Shown piece after piece: positions 33,566 to 41,891 of a DNA stretch of 64,000 nt. The notes beneath the pieces are model-generated. The model was not told the origin of the DNA, ran no database searches, and saw only the letters and a list, made by a program, of their open reading frames with translations. Numbering within the stretch: position 1 is the first letter of the stretch; every line of letters begins with the position of its first letter. The stretch covers positions 6,845,501 to 6,909,500 of the forward strand of contig NZ_CP072827.1 in assembly GCF_017916255.1 (NCBI RefSeq), written 5' to 3'. Source of the DNA: Streptomyces mobaraensis NBRC 13819 = DSM 40847 (GTDB lineage Bacteria; Actinomycetota; Actinomycetes; Streptomycetales; Streptomycetaceae). The position numbers and the translations under genes are program-made.

Positions 33566-36376
33566 TCAGGGGCATGGCGACCGGAGGGTCACCAGCTCGG
33601 CCAGTTCGGCGTCGGTCAGTTCCGTCAGCGGGGTCGCCGCGTCGTCCCCGGCCGTCAGCACCGCGTCGGCCAGCGCCTGTTTGCGGCGCAGCAGTTCCGC
33701 GATCCGGTCCTCGACGGTGCCCTCGGTGACCAGCCGGTGCACGCGTACGGGCCGGGTCTGCCCGATGCGGTGGGCGCGGTCGGTGGCCTGGGCCTCGACG
33801 GCGGGGTTCCACCAGCGGTCGAAGTGCACGACGTGCTCGGCGCGGGTGAGGTTCAGGCCCGTGCCGGCGGCTCGCAACGACAGCAGGAGGACCGGCAGTT
33901 CACCGCCCTGGAAGCGCCGGACCAGCTCCTCCCGGCCGGCCACGGGAGTGCCGCCGTGCAGGAGGCGCGCGGGCACGCCGCGGTCGGCGAGATGCCGTTC
34001 GAGGAGCCGGGCCATCCGTACGTACTGGGTGAAGACGAGCACGCTCGCGTCCTCGGCGAGGGCGGTGTCGAGCAGCCCGTCCAGCAGCTCCAGCTTGCCC
34101 GAGCGGCCCGCGAGGCGCGGCGCTGCGTCCGCTGCGTCCTCCTTGAGGTACTGGGCCGGGTGGTTGCAGATCTGCTTCAGGCTCGTCAGGAGTCCGACGA
34201 CCAGCCCGCGCCGCCGGGGCCCGTCGGCCTCCGTGATCTCGGCGAGCCGTTCGCGCACCACCGCCTCGTAGAGTCCGGCCTGTTCGGCCGTGAGCGCGGC
34301 GACGCGGTCGGTCTCCGCCTTGGGCGGGAGCTCGGGCGCGATGCCCGGGTCGGACTTACGGCGGCGCAGCAGGAACGGGCGGACGAGCGCGGCGAGGCGG
34401 CGGGCCGCGTCCGGGTCGGTGCCGGACTCGACGGCCCGGGCGTGGCGGCGGCGGAACGCGTCCAGCGGGCCGAGGAGGCCGGGCGTCGTCCAGTCGAGGA
34501 TGGCCCAGAGCTCGGTGAGGTCGTTCTCCACGGGGGTGCCGGTGAGCGCGACACGGGCCCGCCCGGGGATCGCGCGCAGCCGACGGGCGGTGGCGGAGTG
34601 CGGATTCTTGACATGCTGGGCCTCGTCGGCGACCACCAGGCCCCACTCGGTGTCCTTGAGGTCGTCGGCGGCGCGCCGCATCGTGCCATAGGTCGTGAGG
34701 ACGAACTCGTCGGCCGACAGACCGGTCAGGGAGCGGGACGTGCCGTGGAAGCGGCGGACGGGAACGCCGGGGGCGAAGCGCTCGATCTCCCGCTGCCAGG
34801 TGCCCAGGACGGAGGCGGGGCAGACGACGAGCGCCGGGCCCGCCGCGTCCGGCCGGGTGCGGCGGCGCAGGTGCAGGGCGATGAGGGTGACGGTCTTGCC
34901 GAGCCCCATGTCGTCGGCCAGGCAGCAGCCGAGCCCGAGCGAGGTCATGCGGTCCAGCCAGGCGAGGCCGTGGAGCTGGTGGTCGCGCAGGGTGGCGGCG
35001 AGGCCGGCGGGGTGGGGCACCGGCTCCCGGGCGGCACCGGGGTCGGCGATCAGGTCCCGGAGGCCGGCCAGCCGGCCGGTCGGGCGGGCCGCCACCGTCT
35101 CGTCGCGGCCCGTTCCGGTGGCGGCCCGGCCGGTGAGGGCGATGCCCAGGGCCTCGACCGGGGCGACCGGGCGGGGGCGCCGCTCCCGGGCGCGGCGGAC
35201 GGCGGCCGGGTCGACCAGCACCCACCTGTCCCGCAGCCGTACCACCGGGCGGCGCGCCTCGGCGAGCCGGTCGAGGTCGGCGCGGCTCAGCTCCGTCCCG
35301 CCGAGGGCGTGCCCCCAGCGGAACTCCATCAGCGAGGCGGCGGAGAAGGCGGGCGGCCCGGACGGGCGGCGGTCCGGGCGCGCCGGCCCGTCGTCGCCCT
35401 CCGGCGGACCGACGACGGCGTGCGCCGTGAGGGTACGGGCCAACTCGCGCGGCCAGTGCACCTCGACGCCGGTCGCGTCCAGGGCCGTGGCGGCGGGGCC
35501 GAGCAGCTCGACGGTCTCCGCGTCGGTCAGCTCGAGCGCGTCCGGGGCGGCTGCCGGCAACAGCCGCTCCAGGACGGGCCAGGCGCGGGCGGCGCGGCGC
35601 AGGGCGAGCCGGACGCCGGCCCGGACGCCCGGGCCGTGGAGGGACGCGGCCGGAGAGGTGCCTGACCACACCTCTGCGGCGTCGGCGACCAGCGCCGGGT
35701 CGGCGAGGTCGTGCACCTGGACGACGGCCCGGAGACGGGGTCCGGTGTCGTGGTCGCCGGTCGCCGTCAGGCCGTGGGCCTCGACGCGGAGGGAGAGCCG
35801 GACGGCCGTGGGGGCGGTCTGCGGCGGGGGTTCCGGGGCCGCGGGGCCGGGGGCCGGCCGGTGCCGTGGTGCGGGTACGGCGGCGGGGGAGCGGGGGAGG
35901 CCGTCGGCTACGGCGTCGAGGAAGGCGAGGACCAGCCGCTCCGGAGCGGGTGAGGGGTGCGGGCCCGCCGCGGGCGGCATGGTGGCGGCCAGTTCGCCGA
36001 CGCGTCGGAGGTCCTCGGGGGCGAGGGGCGCGGCGTCGCCCGCCCCCGGGAACAGCCTTCCGCGCGCGGCCAGTTGCAGGGCCAGAACGGCGGCGGTTCC
36101 CCAGAAGGCGGCGGTCTCGCCGGCGCCCGACGCGCGGGCGCGGGTGAGGGCGGGCAGGGCGGCGCGTACGGGCAGGACCAGGGCGCTCACCTCCGTCGGG
36201 GCCGCGCCGGAACCGACCGTCACCTCCTCCACGGGGCCGCGCGCGTCGGGAGCCGTACCGTCCGGTCGCCAGAAGGCCACGCGGCCCGCGCCGGGCGGCT
36301 CGGCCGGCAGGAAGGCGGCGGAGCAGCGGGCGAGCAGGGCGGCCTCGACGGCGGTCGGGGTGGGGGGAAAGGTCAC
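33566..36376 (-). CDS. SNF2-family DEAD/DEAH-box helicase
   Basis: 936-aa ATP-dependent DNA translocase of the Rad54/HepA-like bacterial SNF2 group. The N-terminal ~450 residues are a poorly conserved accessory region. The helicase core has Walker A LADDMGLGKTVTLIALHL (~490), the DEAQ box VVADEAQHVKN (~582), SALTGTP-like motif III (RVALTGTPVENDLTELWAIL) and a C-terminal lobe ending DRAHRIGQTRPVRVHRLVTE. Likely role: remodelling protein-DNA complexes or repair. The SWIM zinc-finger gene often found beside this type is absent here. Start ATG 36376. Confidence 0.93.
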   Translation of the reverse strand: MTFPPTPTAVEAALLARCSAAFLPAEPPGAGRVAFWRPDGTAPDARGPVEEVTVGSGAAPTEVSALVLPVRAALPALTRARASGAGETAAFWGTAAVLALQLAARGRLFPGAGDAAPLAPEDLRRVGELAATMPPAAGPHPSPAPERLVLAFLDAVADGLPRSPAAVPAPRHRPAPGPAAPEPPPQTAPTAVRLSLRVEAHGLTATGDHDTGPRLRAVVQVHDLADPALVADAAEVWSGTSPAASLHGPGVRAGVRLALRRAARAWPVLERLLPAAAPDALELTDAETVELLGPAATALDATGVEVHWPRELARTLTAHAVVGPPEGDDGPARPDRRPSGPPAFSAASLMEFRWGHALGGTELSRADLDRLAEARRPVVRLRDRWVLVDPAAVRRARERRPRPVAPVEALGIALTGRAATGTGRDETVAARPTGRLAGLRDLIADPGAAREPVPHPAGLAATLRDHQLHGLAWLDRMTSLGLGCCLADDMGLGKTVTLIALHLRRRTRPDAAGPALVVCPASVLGTWQREIERFAPGVPVRRFHGTSRSLTGLSADEFVLTTYGTMRRAADDLKDTEWGLVVADEAQHVKNPHSATARRLRAIPGRARVALTGTPVENDLTELWAILDWTTPGLLGPLDAFRRRHARAVESGTDPDAARRLAALVRPFLLRRRKSDPGIAPELPPKAETDRVAALTAEQAGLYEAVVRERLAEITEADGPRRRGLVVGLLTSLKQICNHPAQYLKEDAADAAPRLAGRSGKLELLDGLLDTALAEDASVLVFTQYVRMARLLERHLADRGVPARLLHGGTPVAGREELVRRFQGGELPVLLLSLRAAGTGLNLTRAEHVVHFDRWWNPAVEAQATDRAHRIGQTRPVRVHRLVTEGTVEDRIAELLRRKQALADAVLTAGDDAATPLTELTDAELAELVTLRSPCP

Positions 36377-36654
36377 GGGGCGGTGCGTTCCTCGGGGCGG
36401 TGTGGTGCGGGGCGGGCGGCGGTGGTGCGGCCGGGGGCCGCCGAGGGTACAGGGCGGGCGGCCGGGACGGTCGGCGAGGGCGCCCGATCACCGCCGCGGG
36501 GGCACACTGGAGGCGGGAACCGGGTGCGGACGCCGGGCGTTGTCCGGGCGTGGGGCCCGGTCGGAGCGCGACGCGAGCCGAGCACGGGTCGAGCGCCCGT
36601 CGAGCAGGCGTCGGGCACGCGTGGAGCCCGAGTCGAGCGCGAGGAGGCACGGAG

Positions 36655-36837
36655 ATGAGCCGCAGGGCGAAGGTCGCCGCCGGTGGTGTGGCGGTGGGAG
36701 CGCTCCTCCTGCTGGTGCTGCCCTTCTGGTTGGCGGTGCTGGTGATGGTGGGCGTGCCCGTCGGCGCGTACCTCCTGCTCGACCCCGCGCAGCGCAGGCG
36801 GCTGCGCCGGGTGTCGCGGAAGGAACTGGGGCGTTAG
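36655..36837 (+). CDS. small membrane protein
   Basis: 60-aa protein with one long hydrophobic hairpin (GGVAVGALLLLVLPFWLAVL and MVGVPVGAYLLL) and a strongly basic C-terminus (RRRLRRVSRKELGR). Function unknown. ATG 36655 follows GAGGAGG by 8 nt. It is divergent from the SNF2 gene and followed by a repeat-rich stretch without genes. Confidence 0.65.
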   Translation: MSRRAKVAAGGVAVGALLLLVLPFWLAVLVMVGVPVGAYLLLDPAQRRRLRRVSRKELGR

Positions 36838-37177
36838 ATCCCGGCCGGGTCGCCGGGTCGCCGGGTCGCCGGGTCGCCGGGTCGCCGGGTTGCCGGGTTG
36901 CCGGGCTGCTCGTTCGCGGGTTGCCGGTCCGTCGGCCTGCGGGGTCCGTTGGTGTGCCGGTCCGAGGGCCTGCCGGTCCGCAGGTCCGTCGGATGCTCCC
37001 CGGTTCGCCGGCTGTCCGGTCTGCTTCGCCGGCTGTCCGGTCTGCCGAGTCTCCCGGGTGCCGGGTGGTGGCGCGCGTGCTGCCCTGCGGGCGCCGGCCG
37101 TCGTCGGTGCGCTCCCAGCCCGTTTCAGTGGTCGCGTTCAGCGGTCCCGTTCGGCGGCGGCCCTGCCCAGTGGTCCG
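36838..37177. repeat. non-coding stretch with 8-bp tandem repeats
   Basis: From 36844 the octamer CCGGGTCG is repeated about six times and then decays to CCGGGTTG. Looser CCGGTCCG/TCGGCCTG variants follow, and a 21-bp unit containing TTCGCCGGCTGTCCGGTCTG occurs twice near 37004-37043. No supportable gene. It lies between the small membrane protein and the 3' end of rheA. Confidence 0.75.
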
Positions 37178-37870
37178 TCAGCCCGCCTGCTGCCGGCGCA
37201 CGTCGCTGTCCTGACGCAGCCGGTCCGTGTGCCGGGTGACCTCGTCCACGCGCGCGGCGAGCTCCGGGTGGTCCGCGCGCAGATGCGGACGGGTGTCGGC
37301 CAGAGGGCCGACGAGGTGGGCCGCGTCGTCCTGGGCCAGGGCACGGGACAGATGGCCGATAGGGGCCGCCGCCTCGGCGGGAAGGCCGGGCAGGGACGTG
37401 ATCTGACCCGCGAGCCGCCGCAGGTCGGCCGCGTTGTCGCGGGCCCAGGCGATGACGCTGCGCTCGGCCGCGCGGCGGTCGCGGGTGGCCTTCACCCGCT
37501 CCTCGCCGGTGGCGCCCGTGACGTCGGGGCGGAGCCGCAGGTAACGGCGCTCGGCCGCCTGGCGGCTGGTCACGCCCAGCGGGCGGGCGAGTTCGGCCCA
37601 GCTGGCGCCCGCCTCCCGGGCCGCCTCGATGAGGCCGGGTTCCCACTCGGCGAGCTGGTGGCGTACCTCGCGCAGCAGCAGAAGTGTGGCCAGGGCCTGT
37701 TCGACACGGGTCGCCCCGGCGCTCGGATCGTCCGCGCCCCCGTCCTCCCGCGCCGCCGTACCGGCGCCGCGCACGGCCCGGTCGATGGTGCTGAGGGCCG
37801 CGGCGGCGGCCAGGAGTGAGGCCGGCCCGGGGGCCGGGGACGCTTCGGGGCGGTCGGCTGGTTCGGACAC
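37178..37870 (-). CDS. rheA: RheA-type repressor of hsp18
   Basis: 230-aa protein, the size of RheA from Streptomyces albus. That autoregulated, temperature-sensing repressor blocks hsp18. The central LIEAAREAGASWAELARPLGVTSRQ... region is a likely helix-turn-helix (SWAELARPLGVTSRQAAERR). It is divergent from hsp18. The intergenic region contains exactly the inverted repeat reported for RheA (TGTCATC-N5-GATGACA). I chose GTG 37870, with GAGGGAG 5 nt upstream, over GTG 37903, which has no usable ribosome binding site. Confidence 0.88.
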   Translation of the reverse strand: MSEPADRPEASPAPGPASLLAAAAALSTIDRAVRGAGTAAREDGGADDPSAGATRVEQALATLLLLREVRHQLAEWEPGLIEAAREAGASWAELARPLGVTSRQAAERRYLRLRPDVTGATGEERVKATRDRRAAERSVIAWARDNAADLRRLAGQITSLPGLPAEAAAPIGHLSRALAQDDAAHLVGPLADTRPHLRADHPELAARVDEVTRHTDRLRQDSDVRRQQAG

Positions 37871-37922
37871 TGGGTCTCCCTCGGTCTCCCTCTCGGATGT
37901 CACCCTTTCGACGACATCTGGG

Positions 37923-37951
37923 TTGTCATCGTTCCGATGACATGCTACAAC
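37923..37951 (+). promoter_or_regulatory. hsp18 promoter with RheA operator
   Basis: The -35 hexamer TTGTCA (37923-37928) and -10 TACAAC (37946-37951) are 17 bp apart. The operator TGTCATC-gttcc-GATGACA (37924-37942) covers the -35 box and spacer. The repeat matches the RheA site described in S. albus, so heat-released repression is expected. It also lies 54 bp upstream of the divergent rheA start, which fits autoregulation. Confidence 0.88.
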
Positions 37952-38004
37952 AGGAACAGGTGAAGCGCATTGGCAAGTGCCCGAACCAGTGGAGGTGTTT
38001 CCCG

Positions 38005-38439
38005 ATGTTGATGCGCACCGACCCGTTCCGCGAGCTCGACCGGCTCACCCAGCAGCTCCTGGGGACGACCGGTACGTGGTCGAGGCCGTCCCCGATGCCG
38101 ATGGACGCCTACCGCGAGGGCGACGAGTACGTCATCGCGCTGGACCTCCCGGGTGTCTCCACGGACGCCATCGACATCGACGTCGAGCGGAACATGCTGA
38201 CCGTCAAGGCCGAGCGGCGGCCCGCCGTGAAGGCGGACTCCGTGCAGATGGAGCTCTCCGAGCGGCCGCTGGGCGTCTTCTCCCGCCAGGTGATGCTCGC
38301 CGACACCCTCGACACCGAGCACATCAAGGCCGACTACGAGGCGGGGGTGCTGACCCTGCGCATCCCGATCGCCGAGCGCGCCAAGCCCCGCAAGATCACC
38401 ATCTCCGGCGGGGAGCAGCCCAAGCAGATCAGCGGCTGA
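38005..38439 (+). CDS. hsp18: small heat shock protein Hsp18 (Hsp20/alpha-crystallin)
   Basis: 144-aa small heat shock protein. The alpha-crystallin domain spans about residues 32-132: MDAYREGDEYVIALDLPGVS at its start and the closing ADYEAGVLTLRIPIAE with the typical G-x-L motif, then AKPRKITI. It is an ATP-independent holdase that forms oligomers on heat stress. ATG 38005 has GGAGGT 8 nt upstream. It is repressed by the divergent RheA through the operator overlapping its promoter. A long hairpin follows. Confidence 0.95.
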   Translation: MLMRTDPFRELDRLTQQLLGTTGTWSRPSPMPMDAYREGDEYVIALDLPGVSTDAIDIDVERNMLTVKAERRPAVKADSVQMELSERPLGVFSRQVMLADTLDTEHIKADYEAGVLTLRIPIAERAKPRKITISGGEQPKQISG

Positions 38440-38464
38440 ACCGGAAGCACCGCGTACAGCGCGC

Positions 38465-38490
38465 GGCGGGCGGGGCCCGACCCGCCCGCC
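38465..38490 (+). terminator. GC hairpin after hsp18
   Basis: GGCGGGCGGG (38465-38474), a 6-nt loop and CCCGCCCGCC (38481-38490) form a perfect 10-bp stem 25 bp after the stop. There is no U-tract. It may attenuate rather than end transcription into the DUF2267 genes. Confidence 0.55.
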
Positions 38491-38520
38491 CGCCGGGCGC
38501 GCGCACCCGAGGAGGCGGCG

Positions 38521-38919
38521 GTGACGCACATGAGGAACGACGCGTTCCTGGAGGCGGTCCGGGAACGGGGCGCGTACGCGTCGCGGCAGGAGGCGGACCG
38601 GGCGGCCCGGGTCGTCCTCGCGCTGCTCGGCGCGCACCTCGTGGGGGAGGAACGGAACAGGCTGGCCGCGCGGCTGCCCGAGACCTACGCCCTGATCCTC
38701 CTCAATCCACTGCCGGCCGCCGAGCCGCTGAGCGCGGAACGGTTCGTCCGCGCGGCGGCGGCCTGGATCGAGGGGGCGACCGAGGAGACGGCCCTGTGGG
38801 ACACGGGCGCCGTGCTCAGCGTGGTGGCCGAGGCCGTCGACGCCGACCTGATGCGGCGGATCCTGCTACAGCTCCCGCCGGGCTACGACCTCCTCTTCGG
38901 CCGCCCCGGGGAGGCGTGA
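38521..38919 (+). CDS. DUF2267 domain protein
   Basis: 132-aa DUF2267 protein, a small all-helical fold of unknown function. Recognised by the YASRQEADRAARVVLALLGA, EERNRLAARLPETYA and final LPPGYDLLFGRP pattern. GTG 38521 has GAGGAGG 5 nt upstream; ATG 38530 is possible. It follows hsp18 and precedes a paralogue about 35% similar by eye. DUF2267 genes often sit near stress genes, and this location fits heat-shock co-expression (inference). Confidence 0.82.
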   Translation: MTHMRNDAFLEAVRERGAYASRQEADRAARVVLALLGAHLVGEERNRLAARLPETYALILLNPLPAAEPLSAERFVRAAAAWIEGATEETALWDTGAVLSVVAEAVDADLMRRILLQLPPGYDLLFGRPGEA

Positions 38920-39013
38920 CCACCCGGCCGCCCCGCCCGGCGCCGCCCCCGCCCGAGCCCCGACCCCGAACAGGACCGTGAACAGGACCGTGAACTGGAA
39001 GGAATCGGAACGC

Positions 39014-39409
39014 ATGACCTGGCACGACCTCGTGCGGCGGATACGCGCCGCGGGCCGGTACACCACCGACGGGGAGGCGGAGGACGTCCTGCGGGCCGTC
39101 CTGGCCGTCCTGGGTGGACACGTCACCGGTGAGGAACGCTGTGAACTGACGGCGCTCCTGCCCCCCGAGGCCGGTGCGGTCCTGGCGGGCAGCATCCCGC
39201 TCACCCAGCCGCTGACCGCCCCCCAGTTCGTCGAGGCCGTCGCCACCGCCCTGGACACCGCCCCGCCGTCCGCCCGGTGGGCCACCGGCACCGTCCTCAC
39301 CGAACTCGCCCAGACGGCCGGGGAGGAGCTCACGGGCCGGATCCTCGCCCAGCTGCCCCGGGGCTACGCCCTCCTTTTCGGCCGCGTCGAACTGGCGCCC
39401 GCGGCTTGA
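39014..39409 (+). CDS. DUF2267 domain protein, second copy
   Basis: 131-aa paralogue of the preceding gene with the same layout: YTTDGEAEDVLRAVLAVLGG, VTGEERCELTALLPPEAGAV and LPRGYALLFGRVEL. ATG 39014 is preceded by AAGGAA. The 94-bp gap and shared strand suggest the hsp18-DUF2267-DUF2267 genes form one transcription unit. Function unknown. Confidence 0.82.
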   Translation: MTWHDLVRRIRAAGRYTTDGEAEDVLRAVLAVLGGHVTGEERCELTALLPPEAGAVLAGSIPLTQPLTAPQFVEAVATALDTAPPSARWATGTVLTELAQTAGEELTGRILAQLPRGYALLFGRVELAPAA

Positions 39410-39553
39410 GCGTTGCCGTCCGGGCGCTGCCGCCTGAGGGCCGCGGCTTGGAGCGCTGCCGCCTGAGCGCTGCGGCCTGGGCGTCGCCGCCCGAGCCCTA
39501 CCGCCCGGGCGTCGCCGCCTCGGAGCCGCCGGACCGGCGCGCCCTCGTCGGCG

Positions 39554-40582
39554 TCACCCCCGCCGCACCGGCGTGAACGCCGGAGCCAGGGCCGCCTCCA
39601 TCAGCGTCCGCGGCCGTCCCGACCCGTCGGCCGGCACCGTCCACAGGTCGGAGCCGTAGTCGCCCGGCAGGGAGTACACGAGGGTGTGCCCGTCCCGCCA
39701 GACGGCCTGATCGTCGATGTTCCGCCGCTCCGCCGTCGCGGTCTCCCGCAGGGTGCGCAGATCGAGTACGTACAGCCGCCAGGGTGCGTCCGACGACGCA
39801 CCCGCGACACGCTTCTTGTAGGCGACGCGGGTGCCGTCGGGGGAGAGCGACGGGCACTCCACGTTGGTGTGCAGCGCGCGCAGGGTGCCGGCGGCGCGGT
39901 CGCCCCGGACGAGGTGGGTCCGGCCGCCGGTGGCGACCGTGGCGTAGAAGTGGTCGTCGTCGGCGAAGGTGACGCCCCAGACGTTGAGGTCGGCCGCCCG
40001 GTGCTCCTTGCCGTCCAGGAAGAAGCGGTACGTCTCCAGACTGCGGTCCAGCCTTCCCGACCGGAGGTCCAGGATCGACGTGCGGGTGGAGAAGGAGCCG
40101 CCGGCGTACGAGTCGCCGCTGACGAAGACCGTCCACGCCACGACCCGCCCGCCGGGCGCCACCCGGGCCCGGCTCGGGATGCCCGCCAGCGCGTACCGCC
40201 GGAGCTCCCGCAGGTGCGCGTCCAGGACGACGGCGCGGTAGCCGTCCCGGAGAGCTCCGTGCACCGCCTGGAGGCAGACGCCGGTGCCCGCGTCGGAGTG
40301 GAACCGCAGGCACCGCACGCCCGAGGCGGTGCGCGGACCGGACGGGTCCGCCTCCGGCACGGAGGTGAGTTCGTCCCGGTGCGGCCCCCAGGCCATGTTG
40401 CGGAAGACCGCGCGGCCCGGTGTCCCGAGCACCACGTCGCCGGAGCGCACCTCCGGGCCGCCGGCCTGGACGCGGTCCTTCTCCGCCGCGCGGTCCGCCG
40501 CGTGCAGGGTCGCGCCGAGGGCCACACCGCCCAGGACGAGGACCGCGACGAGCAGTACGACGATCCGGTGCGCGCGCCTCAC
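39554..40582 (-). CDS. membrane-anchored PD40/TolB-like beta-propeller protein
   Basis: 342-aa protein with an N-terminal membrane anchor (IVVLLVAVLVLGGVALGATL) and an extracellular beta-propeller. Repeats typical of WD40-like PD40 units include VECPSLSPDGTRVAYKKR and DDQAVWRDGHTLVYSLPGD followed by SDLWTVPADGSGRP. Such propellers bind proteins or ligands; the partner is unknown. GTG 40582 overlaps the MFS stop by four bases. Third gene of the leftward phosphoesterase-MFS-propeller operon. Confidence 0.78.
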   Translation of the reverse strand: MRRAHRIVVLLVAVLVLGGVALGATLHAADRAAEKDRVQAGGPEVRSGDVVLGTPGRAVFRNMAWGPHRDELTSVPEADPSGPRTASGVRCLRFHSDAGTGVCLQAVHGALRDGYRAVVLDAHLRELRRYALAGIPSRARVAPGGRVVAWTVFVSGDSYAGGSFSTRTSILDLRSGRLDRSLETYRFFLDGKEHRAADLNVWGVTFADDDHFYATVATGGRTHLVRGDRAAGTLRALHTNVECPSLSPDGTRVAYKKRVAGASSDAPWRLYVLDLRTLRETATAERRNIDDQAVWRDGHTLVYSLPGDYGSDLWTVPADGSGRPRTLMEAALAPAFTPVRRG

Positions 40583-41889
40583 CGGACCGTCCCCCTCGCC
40601 CCGTCGGCGTCGCCCGGCGCGCCGGGCCGCAGCAGGCCCGCGCTCGCCAGCGCCGACACGGCCAGCCCGACGGCCGCCAGGCCCAGCGCCGTACGGTCGC
40701 CCCAGGCGGTCCAGGCCGCGCCGAACGCGATCGAGCAGACGAACCGGGCCCCCGCCTGGCCGGTCTGCACCACGGCCAGGCCGCTGCCGCGCACCGCCTC
40801 GGGCACGGCGTCGGCCGTCGCCGCGGCGAGGACGCCGTCCGTGGCCGCGTAGAAGGAGCCGTGCAGCAGGAGCACCACTCCGGCGAGCGCGGAGGAGTCC
40901 CCGAGCGGCGTGACCAGCAGCACGTACGCCCCCAGCAGTGCCAGATGACCGCACAGGAAGCACAGCCGGCGGCCGAACCGGTCGGCCAGGATGCCGACCG
41001 GCACCGCCAGCAGCAGGAAGGACGCCGCCGTGCCCAGCGGCAGCAGCGGGAACCAGGACTCCGACAGGTCCAGTCGGCGTTGCAGCGTCAGATAGAGGAA
41101 CGAGTCGCTGACCGTTGTCAGCCCCAACAGCGCCGCGCACAGGGCAAGTCGGCGGACCGCGGACCGTTGCAGCAGCGCGCGCACCGGCGCGCGTGGCGCC
41201 CTCCGCGCCGCATGGTCGGACGCCCGCTCCGGCGTACCGGAGCGTCCGGGGACGAACAGGAGCAGGACGAGTACCCCGAGCGCCGCCACGCACCCGCTCA
41301 CGGTGAACACCGCGTCGTAACCACCGGCCGCGACCCGGAGGATGAGGAACGCCGCCACCGGGCCGAGCAGCGCGCCGGCCGTGTCCATCGCCCGGTGCGC
41401 CCCGAACGCCCGCCCCCGCTCGGCCGGTTGGCAGGCCAGCGAGATCATGGCGTCGCGCGGCGCCGTGCGCAGCCCCTTGCCCGTGCGGTCGGCGGCCAGG
41501 ACCGCGCCGATCAGCGGCACGGTGTGGACCGCGAGCAGCAGGGGCTTGCAGAGCGCCGACAGGCCGTAGCCGGCGGCGGCCACGGCCTTGGGCCCCGCGC
41601 CGCGGTCGGCGAGCCCGCCGCCGAGGAGCCGGACGAGGGCGCTGACCCCGTTGTAGACGCCGTCCAGGAGACCGAAGCCGAGCGGGGAGAGCCCAAGACC
41701 GGCCACGAGGTAGAGCGGCAGGACGGCGGTGACCATCTCCGAGGAGACGTCGGTGATCAGGCTGACGGTCCCCAGGACGAGCACCGTGCCGGGAACGGCC
41801 GCGTACCGCCGCCCCGGCCGGCCGGGGCGGTCGGCCGGGACGGCGGACGCGGGGCTCGCCGGGGACGTACGGCTGTCCGCGAGGTACAC
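40579..41889 (-). CDS. MFS transporter
   Basis: 436-aa major facilitator with about twelve membrane helices. Family features include the cytoplasmic loop LLGGGLADRGAGPKAVAAAG, DRTGKGLRTAPRDAMISLAC (resembling a group of putative multidrug or sugar MFS proteins) and LADRFGRRLCFLCGHLALLG. Substrate unknown. GTG 41889 starts two bases after the phosphoesterase stop, and the gene overlaps the propeller gene, so the three are co-transcribed. Confidence 0.88.
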   Translation of the reverse strand: MYLADSRTSPASPASAVPADRPGRPGRRYAAVPGTVLVLGTVSLITDVSSEMVTAVLPLYLVAGLGLSPLGFGLLDGVYNGVSALVRLLGGGLADRGAGPKAVAAAGYGLSALCKPLLLAVHTVPLIGAVLAADRTGKGLRTAPRDAMISLACQPAERGRAFGAHRAMDTAGALLGPVAAFLILRVAAGGYDAVFTVSGCVAALGVLVLLLFVPGRSGTPERASDHAARRAPRAPVRALLQRSAVRRLALCAALLGLTTVSDSFLYLTLQRRLDLSESWFPLLPLGTAASFLLLAVPVGILADRFGRRLCFLCGHLALLGAYVLLVTPLGDSSALAGVVLLLHGSFYAATDGVLAAATADAVPEAVRGSGLAVVQTGQAGARFVCSIAFGAAWTAWGDRTALGLAAVGLAVSALASAGLLRPGAPGDADGARGTVR

Positions 41890-41891
41890 GG

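Noticed and set aside
36838..37177. CRISPR array from the regular short repeats
   Set aside because: Units are 8 bp in direct tandem without spacers and there are no cas genes.
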